Part shown: positions 6,620 to 13,455 of the stretch, one piece after another
Layout: each line of letters opens with the position of its first letter
How positions within the stretch are numbered: the first letter of the stretch is position 1
Source: Clostridiaceae bacterium
GTDB taxonomy: Bacteria > Bacillota > Clostridia > Acetivibrionales > DUMC01
Assembly (NCBI GenBank): GCA_012512865.1
Contig: JAAZDH010000141.1
Coordinates: 1-13,455 of the forward strand
Length of the DNA: 13,455 nucleotides
Direction: 5' to 3'
The notes under the pieces: model-generated
Databases searched by the model: none
What the model was told of the DNA's origin: nothing
What the model saw: the letters and a program-made list of their open reading frames with translations, nothing else
Program-made: the position numbers and the translations under genes

Positions 6620-8029
6620 CTATTTACGAATAATAAAATTATCCTCTAGCAGTACCCAGTTCTGGGGAAATGGATATCCCAAGGCCCAATAGCTTATTCC
6701 CCTTAAATTATACTCCTTGACCGTATCAAACCTGGCCTGGGCGCTTCGTGCATCCTCGAACCAAACCTCGTGTGCCCGTCCCCTTTCATCCGTGTACCGG
6801 AAAAAGGGTGACTGGCTCACTGTATCATATTGTATGGCAGCTCCATACCTTATGGCACGGTTAACCGCTTCCTGGACACCGATGGTTTCCGCCTCCTGGC
6901 CTTCAACAAACGGTATAAGCCAATCCCGCCCGTATATTTGAAACCCGAAAAAGATTTTGTTCCTTGGAATTACCGAAACAGCGTAATCAAGAACGCGCCT
7001 TATCTGGTTCAAGGGCGAAATCGCCTGGGGAGACCCCTTCCTGTAACCCCACTCATAGGTCATTAATATAACGAAGTCAACAATCCTGCCATGGGCAGGG
7101 TAATCATGGGCTTCATACAGCAACCCGGTCTGTGTCGCACTTACCTTTGGTGCCAATGCGGTAGAAACAAAATAGCCTTCCGGGTGCAGGCGGTCAACCA
7201 CGAGCTGCAGGAAACGGTTATAAGCTTCCCGGTCTGCTGGCAACACGTTTTCAAAATCAACATTCAACCCCCTGTATCCCTTGTCTCGCATAACGCCCAG
7301 GATATTGTCAATCAGGGTATTTGAAATCTGTGTACTGTTTAATACAACACTGGCAAGGTTTTGCCCCGCGGAAGTTGACGTAAAATTGTTGACTGACATC
7401 ATTGGAATGGCATTTTGCGCCCTCCCCGCCTGTATCGCCGGGGAATCATCAATACTTTGCAAGCTGCCGTCTTCCCTGATCAAATATGCAAAAGGGCTTA
7501 AATAAGTCAAGAGCCTTCCTACTTCATTGATAATTGGCACTGCCTGCTGTCCAAGGAAGTAGATATAACCGTTAACCTCAATAACAGGCCTCTGCCTCCG
7601 GGGAATTACCAGGACAGTACCGGGGTAGATTACATTAGGATTAACAATATTATTTGCCTGTATTAAACTTTGCAAGGAAACGCCGTACCTTTGGGCGATT
7701 GCCCATAATGATTCACCCGGGCGGACCTGGTGCCTGATAGCAGGTATATATATTACCATACCGGGATATATGCTATTCGGATCTGCTATCTGGTTGTTCT
7801 GCATGATAAACCCAACTGTTGTTCCAAAACGCTGTGCAATTGTCCACAGGGTATCCCCTGGCTGGACAGTATAATAGATGTCTTCAGTTGGTATGACAAG
7901 GGCAAGGCCGGGTACGATCCTGCCAAGATCAGTAAGACCGTTAATCCGGGCTATCGAAGTAATGGAAACACCATAAAGATTTGCAATCTGCCATAAGCTT
8001 TCTCCCGCCCTGACAACATGAATATGCAT
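6620..8029 (-). CDS. LysM-GH18 spore cortex-lytic enzyme, SleL/YaaH-like
   Basis: This 469-residue protein has three N-terminal LysM domains (about 2-47, 51-96 and 99-143), each with a P/AGxSLW or PGDTLW start and a PGxxLxIP end. A GH18 glycosidase domain follows (about 148-465). Asp258 and Glu260 in GLNVDFENV form the GH18 active-site core, and the ending RGISYWALGYPFPQNW is typical of SleL/YaaH proteins. These bind spore peptidoglycan through LysM and cleave cortex fragments as N-acetylglucosaminidases during germination. No signal peptide is present, as in spore-coat-associated homologues made in the mother cell. Bacillus SleL proteins usually have two LysM domains, so three is an extra. 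The ATG has an AAGGGA ribosome site. It is transcribed toward the M14 peptidase, and a mother-cell-like promoter lies at 8067-8093. Confidence 0.9.
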   Translation of the reverse strand: MHIHVVRAGESLWQIANLYGVSITSIARINGLTDLGRIVPGLALVIPTEDIYYTVQPGDTLWTIAQRFGTTVGFIMQNNQIADPNSIYPGMVIYIPAIRHQVRPGESLWAIAQRYGVSLQSLIQANNIVNPNVIYPGTVLVIPRRQRPVIEVNGYIYFLGQQAVPIINEVGRLLTYLSPFAYLIREDGSLQSIDDSPAIQAGRAQNAIPMMSVNNFTSTSAGQNLASVVLNSTQISNTLIDNILGVMRDKGYRGLNVDFENVLPADREAYNRFLQLVVDRLHPEGYFVSTALAPKVSATQTGLLYEAHDYPAHGRIVDFVILMTYEWGYRKGSPQAISPLNQIRRVLDYAVSVIPRNKIFFGFQIYGRDWLIPFVEGQEAETIGVQEAVNRAIRYGAAIQYDTVSQSPFFRYTDERGRAHEVWFEDARSAQARFDTVKEYNLRGISYWALGYPFPQNWVLLEDNFIIRK

Positions 8030-8066
8030 AAAAATTCCCTTCCACGAATCAAGTTATTATATATAC

Positions 8067-8093
8067 AATATATGAGACATAAGACGGTTCTGT
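8067..8093 (-). promoter_or_regulatory. Possible sigma-K/E type promoter of the SleL-like gene
   Basis: On the minus strand AC (8092-8093) lies 17 bases before CATATATT (8067-8074), close to the sigma-K pattern AC-N16/17-CATAnnnTA (last base off) and to the sigma-E -10. The implied start, near 8060, gives a leader of about 30 bases containing the ribosome site. Confidence 0.33.
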
Positions 8094-8125
8094 GTATCGC
8101 CTGTAATAAGACGAGGTAACTATAC

Positions 8126-8145
8126 TTTTTATGTCCCCATAAAAA
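8126..8145. other. AT-rich hairpin over the stop of the GH94 gene
   Basis: TTTTTATG-TCCC-CATAAAAA forms a perfect 8-bp stem with a 4-base loop that includes the GH94 stop codon. It is AT-rich with no following T-run, so it is at best a weak terminator. Transcripts may continue toward the SleL-like gene 100 bp away. Confidence 0.3.
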
Positions 8146-10909
8146 CTTCAACGACATGTTTCTTTCCGTCATCCTTGAAGAGGGGTACATGATAAAAGCA
8201 ACCTGTCTCCTTGCCCCGGGATACGCGACGCAATGAACTTGCATCCTTGTCATGGGAGGAGTGTGCAAAAGAGCCTGCTCCCTTGTTCAGCTTGATTTTT
8301 TCGCCATCCATGATAATGTATTTCACACCCCTGCATGTTTTCTCCGGGTTCTTAACATGTATTTCATATACGGACGACCCGTATTTATATACTACCGAGT
8401 ATTCCGGCCAGTCGGAAGGAATGCAAGGGTCAATAACAAGTGATTCCCCCCGCTTCTTTATCCCAAGTATATGCTCGATTCCAACCCTGTACATCCATCC
8501 TGCAGCTCCCGTATACCATGTCCATCCCCCCCGCCCGGTGTTTGGCGGTGTTGCATACACGTCAGCCGCCAGCACGTATGGTTCCGTCTTGTACTGTGCG
8601 ATTTCAATAGGGGTGCGGGAATGGTTTATGGGGTTTATCATCGAAAACAGTTCGTATGCCTTATCCCCTTCCCCCAGCTTTGCAAAGGCAAGCACAACCC
8701 ATACCGCTGCATGGGTATACTGCCCGCCGTTTTCCCTGACTCCCGGCACATATCCTTTTATATACCCGGGCTCCAGGTCACTCTTGTCAAAGGGAGGTGC
8801 AAATAGCTTTATAATTCCCGCATCCCTGTCAACCAGGTGGTTTTCCACGGCATTCAAGGCTTCCCTCGTCCTTTCCGGTTTGCCCAGCCCGGATATAATC
8901 GCCCACGATTGGGCAATTGAGTCAATCTTGCACTCACTGTTCCTTGAAGAACCCAAGGGCTTGCCATCATCGAAATATGCCCTTAAGTACCAGCTTCCGT
9001 CCCATGCCTTCTCCTCTATTGCCATGACAATTTGGCCAATCAATTCCTTGAAGTGGCCGGCCAATTCCTTATCCCCCACCTTTTCACATATGGGAATGAA
9101 GTTCTTCATCGCGGTGCACAAGAACCATCCCAGCCAGACGCTTTCCCCCTTGCCCTTGACGCCCACCATGTTCATGCCGTCATTCCAATCACCCGAGCCC
9201 ATCAGGGGAAGCCCGTGCTCACCGAACCCGCGATCCAGGGTTTTTTCTATAGCCTTAATGCAATGCCCGTAGACGGAATCTTTCTTTTCCGATACCGCTG
9301 GCATGCCGTACCTTTCATTCTCCCCTTCCCCCAGCAATTCATCCTCGATATACGGCACTTCCTCCTTTAAAACATCCCAGTCGGAAGTACAGGACACGTA
9401 ATCCGCAACAACATACGGAAGCCAGAGCAAATCATCGGAAATCCTGGTGCGTACCCCTTTGCCAGATTCCTTGTGCCACCAGTGCTGCACGTCACCCTCT
9501 ATAAATTGTCTTGACGAATGCAGCAAAATCTGCTCCCATGTCAATTCCGGCCATGCATATACCAGCGCTGTAACGTCCTGTAATTGGTCCCTGAACCCAA
9601 CTGCCCCCCCGGACTGGTAAAAAGCAGACCTTGCCCATAGCCGGCAGGATATTGCCTGGTACAGGAGCCAGCCGTTTAAAATAATGTTCATGGCTTCATC
9701 CGGCGTGTTAACCTGGATTGTGCCCAACTTGTCCTCCCATAGTTTTTTTACTTTCTTAAGCTCTTCCCTGGCATTCCCCGTATCCGTGTACTTGCCGCAC
9801 AAGTTTACAACCTCACCCATATCTCTCCCTTGTCCGAGGAGAAATACCAACTCTTTTCTTTCGCCTGGCTCCAGCTCAACGTTAACTTGTATTGCAATGC
9901 AAGGTGCAAATCCCATTTCCCCGCTGCATGAGAGCTTGCTTTTATTTGCACTACCAAAGCACACCGGATTTTTTAAACTGCCGTATGCACCGACGAATTC
10001 CAGGTAGTCAAATGTATAGGAATCCTTTGGCAGGGAGGATTCAACAAAGGCAAGCCTTCCCGGGAATTCCGCATTAAAAGGGTTTTCTGCGGTAACAATG
10101 CCTGTTTCTTTATCCATTCTTGCCCGTACATATTGCATCGTGTCTTTCTCATGTACACCAAGCACAGGGTTGATATAATAGTACATCGACAATTTCTTCC
10201 CTTTGCCGGACTCGTTAAATAATGTTACAAGGGAAATTTTCACGGTATCATTGACGGGCATAAATAACAACAATTCCTGCCACAAATCTTCATGCCGGTT
10301 TTCAAAGGTAGAATAGCCAAATCCATGCTTGATTACGTACAAGTCCTTATTCCTCGAGGGAGAAGGAGTAATGCTCCAGTATTCCCCTGAATCATTATCT
10401 TTTACGTATATTACCTCTCCCTGGCTGTCCGTCACCCAATCATTTGACCATGCTGTCAACCTGTTTTCACGGCTGTTTTCAGCCCAGGTATAACCTCCCC
10501 CGGACTCCGACACTATAAACCCGAAATTCCTGTTGGATATGACATTTACCCACGGGGCAGGTGTTGCCTGGTTATTTTTAAGATAAATAATATATTCCCT
10601 GCCGTCATTGGAAAATCCGCCCAGACCATTATAAAATTTTAACGGTAATCCGTTGCTATTGGCACTGTTACTGGCATAATTATTTGTACCATTATTTACG
10701 CTATTGTTTACATAATTTATCCCGTTATTTATATTATTAACATTGTTATCTATATTATTAATATCGTTACTCATATTATTAATATTGTTATTTATATTAT
10801 TAATATAGTTACTCGCATTATTAATATTTTTATTCATACTTCCAGTACTGTTGCTCATAGCATTGTTTTCGCCATCAACCATGCCTATGCTTCCGCTTTC
10901 CTTTCCCAT
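8129..10909 (-). CDS. GH94 glycoside phosphorylase module of a split cyclic beta-1,2-glucan synthase
   Basis: This 926-residue protein corresponds to the C-terminal GH94 part of NdvB/Cgs-type cyclic beta-1,2-glucan synthases. After an Asn-rich tract (15-87), the beta-sandwich begins at LKFYNGLGGF (90-99). The (alpha/alpha)6 barrel spans roughly 400-815, with GFRDQLQD (438-445), RTRISDDLLWLP (487-498), GDWNDGM (573-579, with the expected general acid Asp577), NGGQYTHA (727-734) and GRGGWTWYTGAAGW (792-805). In the family this module phosphorolyses beta-1,2-glucan and limits chain length. A low-complexity insert lies near 877-906. The ORF overlaps the upstream gene by 25 bp in the -1 frame. The ATG at 10909 has GGAGG 10 bases upstream; a second ATG at 10882 lies 2 bases after the upstream stop. 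A stand-alone 1,2-beta-oligoglucan phosphorylase is possible, but the neighbour argues for a synthase. Confidence 0.88.
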   Translation of the reverse strand: MGKESGSIGMVDGENNAMSNSTGSMNKNINNASNYINNINNNINNMSNDINNIDNNVNNINNGINYVNNSVNNGTNNYASNSANSNGLPLKFYNGLGGFSNDGREYIIYLKNNQATPAPWVNVISNRNFGFIVSESGGGYTWAENSRENRLTAWSNDWVTDSQGEVIYVKDNDSGEYWSITPSPSRNKDLYVIKHGFGYSTFENRHEDLWQELLLFMPVNDTVKISLVTLFNESGKGKKLSMYYYINPVLGVHEKDTMQYVRARMDKETGIVTAENPFNAEFPGRLAFVESSLPKDSYTFDYLEFVGAYGSLKNPVCFGSANKSKLSCSGEMGFAPCIAIQVNVELEPGERKELVFLLGQGRDMGEVVNLCGKYTDTGNAREELKKVKKLWEDKLGTIQVNTPDEAMNIILNGWLLYQAISCRLWARSAFYQSGGAVGFRDQLQDVTALVYAWPELTWEQILLHSSRQFIEGDVQHWWHKESGKGVRTRISDDLLWLPYVVADYVSCTSDWDVLKEEVPYIEDELLGEGENERYGMPAVSEKKDSVYGHCIKAIEKTLDRGFGEHGLPLMGSGDWNDGMNMVGVKGKGESVWLGWFLCTAMKNFIPICEKVGDKELAGHFKELIGQIVMAIEEKAWDGSWYLRAYFDDGKPLGSSRNSECKIDSIAQSWAIISGLGKPERTREALNAVENHLVDRDAGIIKLFAPPFDKSDLEPGYIKGYVPGVRENGGQYTHAAVWVVLAFAKLGEGDKAYELFSMINPINHSRTPIEIAQYKTEPYVLAADVYATPPNTGRGGWTWYTGAAGWMYRVGIEHILGIKKRGESLVIDPCIPSDWPEYSVVYKYGSSVYEIHVKNPEKTCRGVKYIIMDGEKIKLNKGAGSFAHSSHDKDASSLRRVSRGKETGCFYHVPLFKDDGKKHVVEVFMGT
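10689..10835. repeat. 21-bp minisatellite encoding Asn-rich heptapeptides
   Basis: Five clear tandem 21-bp units lie at 10731-10751, 10752-10772, 10773-10793, 10794-10814 and 10815-10835, most beginning ATATTATTAA on the plus strand. Two more degenerate units precede them from 10689. Read on the minus strand they encode seven-residue units close to N-N-x-I-N-N-I near the N-terminus of the GH94 protein. Confidence 0.85.
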
Positions 10910-13455
10910 TCCAATTGTTCCTCCACGGTATGGACATTTCCCCTTAATACAATCCTGGCTGCCGCATATAATAAGGCCAAATCTTCACTTGTCACCTGGT
11001 TTTTGTTGATAATGAAAACCCCTCCCCTTTTGCCCAGCAATTCCCTGGCATGGCTTGATGCCACCGCTTCACCTACCATGTCCTGGAGAAGGCGGAAATA
11101 ACCTCCCTCCTCTTCCGTCACAATAACCAGGTCAACTTCCATATTTTTCATTCCCCAGTACTCATGTCCTTTCAGCATTTTGTTGACCAAGTCCATGTCA
11201 TCCTTCCTGTATATATGAAGAAGGACTATGGGAATATCGCCGGAAATGCCAAAGGCCCATAAATCACGCTGGCTTTTCCTGTTTGTGGTAATAATGCTTT
11301 CGTATTTTTTTCTAAGGGGGCCAGGGATTAATATATGGGAAATCATTTTTAAGTAAAGCTCCACCTCCTCTGCCTTGAATCCCAGGTAACCCGATTCAAT
11401 CCGGCTGCGTGTCCAGGCCAGTTCAAACGCCCTCTCGATCGATTTTGCCTGGCTGTACTTCTCGGCAATCTCCAAGGCCTCCTTCTTGCTTTCCGCAACT
11501 GCCGTAATATATGACAGGCGTACGTTTTTGCCAGGCTCAATTTTAACCCGGCACCTTATACTCATTACCGGGTCAATGACAACACCTGCCGTATTTGCCA
11601 GGGGCCTGTCCGCCTCCATTGCCTGCGGGTTTCCAAGGGTCCTGTTTCTTCCCGTGACCTTTGCCCTGTCGGTTTCATATTCAATGTTTCCAATCATCTC
11701 CCCTTCAACGATTGCCATGTGTAAGGCAACCAGCCTTTTATCCCTCGGGCTTTTCGGCCTTCTTTCCGCCAGGATGCAATTAAATTGCGGGTTAAATTCC
11801 GCTAATACGAATAGCTTGCTGAAAGCCGGGTGGCTCAAATCCTCGCCCTGGTGGGCAAGGGATACTTCCATGTAACTTGTTGTTTCCAAGGTGGATGGTT
11901 CGGTATTATAGTTTGATAGATACAAGCGCCTTATCTCCAGGTTTTCCTCCGTCGATACGCATATTTCCATCCTGGTCTCAATATTGCCGTCCTTGCGTAC
12001 AAATTCGGCCTTGTCAGGTGAAAAAATAACCCTGTACTTTTCAGGTTTTACTTTTAAAGGTTCATAAGCCGCCGACCATAATTTGCCTGCATTCACATCC
12101 CTGATATATATATAGCTTCCCCAGGATTCTTTCAAGTTTGCCCTCCATCTTGATACATCAATCTCGTTATATTTACTGTACCCAGAGCCTCCGTCGGTTA
12201 TCATTACCGAATATTTTCCATTGGATAATATGTGCATATGGGGGAATCCCGAATCCGGGATTCCAAGCCTTCTCACAACCATTCCCCCTTCAATGGCGAT
12301 TCTCTTAGAGATAAGCGGTTTGATCTTGTAACCCCTTGTAATTATGGCATTGTAGGGCACCCTTTCATGCAGCAGAAGTTCCGCGGCCTTGACCATAGGG
12401 TTTTTATGGAATCTTTCCTGCAGTATGTTATTGTTCAAGTAATTGTTTAATGCAAGTAGCCCCATTGCCTGGTGATGGGCCATGAAGGATTTAACAATGG
12501 CTCCCTTCTGTCCCGGTGTCAACCTGGAAGGAGTATAGTCCGCCGACTCGTAAAAGCCGTAGCTGCCATATAATCCTTCCTTGATTAGTTTGTGAATATT
12601 CTTGACGGTCCCCACCGGGTCAAGGCTCAAGGCAAGCAAGGTGGAATAGGGGGAAATAACCATGTCATTGGCCAGGCCCCGCTTCAAGCCCAATTCCGGG
12701 ATTCCAAAAGCCTTGTACTGGTGGTTAAGGCTAATATCGAAGGCATAATAAGCTGATTCCGATACACCCCAGGGTATATTTCGTTTCTTCCCGTACCTTT
12801 TTTGCAGCTTTACCACGCTTCTGTATGTTTCGTCCATTAACGTGTTTTCATAATTTTTCATGACAATCAGCGGCATCATGTATTCAAACATGGTACCCGT
12901 CCAGGATACCAACCCCCTGCAGTCGTCCGAAACCGTAAGCCTCCTGCCCAGCTTGAACCAATGCTTCTTGTCGACTTCTCCCCTTGCAATGGCTAAAAAA
13001 CTTGTTTGACGGGCCTCGGACGCCAGGAGGTCGTAGTATGCCTTGCTGTACCTGTTTTTCTCGGTATCATACCCGATGTGGAACAGGTGCCTTTTTTTAT
13101 CATACAGCACGGAAAACTTGATATTGTCAACAAGACTGTTGATGCGTTTAATTACAATGTTGCAGGAATCTATAAATTCCCTTGTTCTTTGTGCCGCAGC
13201 TTCCACATCCTTTACAAGCTCCCTTAGCAGTTTTTTTACTTTCTCCCTGTGTTCATTGGAATCATTATCTATCCCGCTGAAATTACCGCCTATTTCATTG
13301 GAATCACTATCTATCCCATTAGAATAACCAGCTGCTTCATCTTCATTACCTGCCCTACCTGCCATATACATGTCATCCGCCCCATCCGCCACTTTTTGCA
13401 TTTCCTTTATAACTTCACCGTACAGCCCGGGTAATTTGACAAGCGGTGCACATCC
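10885..13455 (-). CDS. Cyclic beta-1,2-glucan synthase, cyclisation domain and first GH94-type region (5' partial)
   Basis: The frame is open to the right edge (856 codons visible), so the gene starts outside the window. The Met at 13401 has AAAGGA only about one base before it and is probably internal. Numbering from that Met, a linker with a 14-residue duplication (about 25-50) precedes the glycoamylase-like domain (PF10091) at about 95-345, with DLLASEAR, HWFKLGRRL, SWTGTMFEY, PWGVSESAY (Glu215), GFYESADYTPSR (Glu285) and FMAHHQAMG. This is the cyclisation domain of cyclic beta-1,2-glucan synthases (GH189 in recent classification). Residues about 385-670 form a GH94-type beta-sandwich (HILSNGKYSVMIT, GSGYSKYNEIDVSRWR), followed to the end by the LWAFGISGDIPIVL region. 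No GH94 catalytic motif is present in this half. The GT84 domain and membrane segments would lie upstream. The stop falls at the natural inter-domain linker. Confidence 0.88.
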   Translation of the reverse strand, partial: GCAPLVKLPGLYGEVIKEMQKVADGADDMYMAGRAGNEDEAAGYSNGIDSDSNEIGGNFSGIDNDSNEHREKVKKLLRELVKDVEAAAQRTREFIDSCNIVIKRINSLVDNIKFSVLYDKKRHLFHIGYDTEKNRYSKAYYDLLASEARQTSFLAIARGEVDKKHWFKLGRRLTVSDDCRGLVSWTGTMFEYMMPLIVMKNYENTLMDETYRSVVKLQKRYGKKRNIPWGVSESAYYAFDISLNHQYKAFGIPELGLKRGLANDMVISPYSTLLALSLDPVGTVKNIHKLIKEGLYGSYGFYESADYTPSRLTPGQKGAIVKSFMAHHQAMGLLALNNYLNNNILQERFHKNPMVKAAELLLHERVPYNAIITRGYKIKPLISKRIAIEGGMVVRRLGIPDSGFPHMHILSNGKYSVMITDGGSGYSKYNEIDVSRWRANLKESWGSYIYIRDVNAGKLWSAAYEPLKVKPEKYRVIFSPDKAEFVRKDGNIETRMEICVSTEENLEIRRLYLSNYNTEPSTLETTSYMEVSLAHQGEDLSHPAFSKLFVLAEFNPQFNCILAERRPKSPRDKRLVALHMAIVEGEMIGNIEYETDRAKVTGRNRTLGNPQAMEADRPLANTAGVVIDPVMSIRCRVKIEPGKNVRLSYITAVAESKKEALEIAEKYSQAKSIERAFELAWTRSRIESGYLGFKAEEVELYLKMISHILIPGPLRKKYESIITTNRKSQRDLWAFGISGDIPIVLLHIYRKDDMDLVNKMLKGHEYWGMKNMEVDLVIVTEEEGGYFRLLQDMVGEAVASSHARELLGKRGGVFIINKNQVTSEDLALLYAAARIVLRGNVHTVEEQLEWERKAEA
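10920..10924 (-). promoter_or_regulatory. Ribosome site for the GH94 ORF inside the upstream gene
   Basis: Minus-strand GGAGG lies 10 bases before the ATG at 10909, within codons for the conserved EEQLE tail of the upstream protein. It supports independent or coupled initiation, although the codons alone could create it by chance. Confidence 0.5.
13252..13335. repeat. 42-bp tandem duplication in the synthase linker
   Basis: TTCATTGGAATCA begins both 13252-13293 and 13294-13335, and TATCTATCCC follows in each. The encoded 14-residue units contain GIDSDSNE and GIDNDSNE, an acidic, Ser/Asn-rich linker before the glycoamylase-like domain. Confidence 0.75.

Noticed and set aside
8211..9272. 353-codon open frame on the plus strand inside the GH94 gene
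   Set aside because: It is antisense to a strongly conserved glycosidase frame, has low-complexity Ser/Pro-rich composition and no recognisable domain; it is a shadow of the minus-strand gene.
10885..10909. Programmed -1 frameshift joining the two synthase ORFs
   Set aside because: No X XXY YYZ slippery heptamer lies in the correct frame across the overlap, and a GGAGG ribosome site offers a simpler explanation. An indel in the data cannot be excluded.
13399..13401. Start codon of the synthase gene
   Set aside because: The frame is open upstream to the window edge, the AAAGGA is only about one base before the ATG, and the upstream residues read as plausible protein, so the gene is truncated by the window.

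Overview
The window looks like chromosomal DNA of a Gram-positive, endospore-forming Clostridia-type bacterium. The evidence is strong Shine-Dalgarno sites, AT-rich intergenic DNA around moderately GC-balanced genes, a SleL/YaaH-type cortex enzyme, a gamma-D-glutamyl-diaminopimelate-type peptidase, and a cyclic beta-glucan synthase-like protein. The genus cannot be fixed from the sequence alone. All genes except one are on the minus strand.

Left part (170-3128, minus): a three-gene sugar operon. Transcription order is a PfkB-type sugar kinase, a TIM-barrel sugar isomerase/epimerase-like protein, and a D-tagatose/D-allulose 3-epimerase family protein. A perfect 19-bp palindrome upstream of the kinase is a candidate operator. 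Three tandem ~22-bp repeats at the far left (39-102) resemble the end of an IS21-type element.

Centre (3558-4833, minus): a LysE-type exporter preceded by a DJ-1/PfpI-family protein, probably one transcription unit. The 3' end of the exporter gene runs into an array of degenerate 16-bp repeats. About 820 bp of AT-rich DNA without a convincing gene follows (4834-5657).

Spore-wall pair (5658-8029): an M14 zinc peptidase on the plus strand converges on a protein with three LysM domains and a GH18 domain on the minus strand. Both have upstream sequences resembling mother-cell sporulation promoters, so they probably remodel or degrade spore peptidoglycan.

Right part (8129 to the right edge, minus): the C-terminal half of a cyclic beta-1,2-glucan synthase (NdvB/Cgs type), split over two overlapping reading frames. 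The upstream ORF, cut by the window edge, carries the glycoamylase-like cyclisation domain and a first GH94-type region. The downstream ORF carries the complete GH94 phosphorylase module. The downstream ORF opens with an Asn-rich tract of 21-bp/7-residue repeats whose hydrophobic residues follow perfect 3-4 heptad spacing. The GT84 glycosyltransferase part would lie beyond the right edge.

A recurring theme is short degenerate tandem duplication (periods of 10, 14, 16, ~19, 21, ~22, 25 and 42 bp), both between genes and inside protein linkers.
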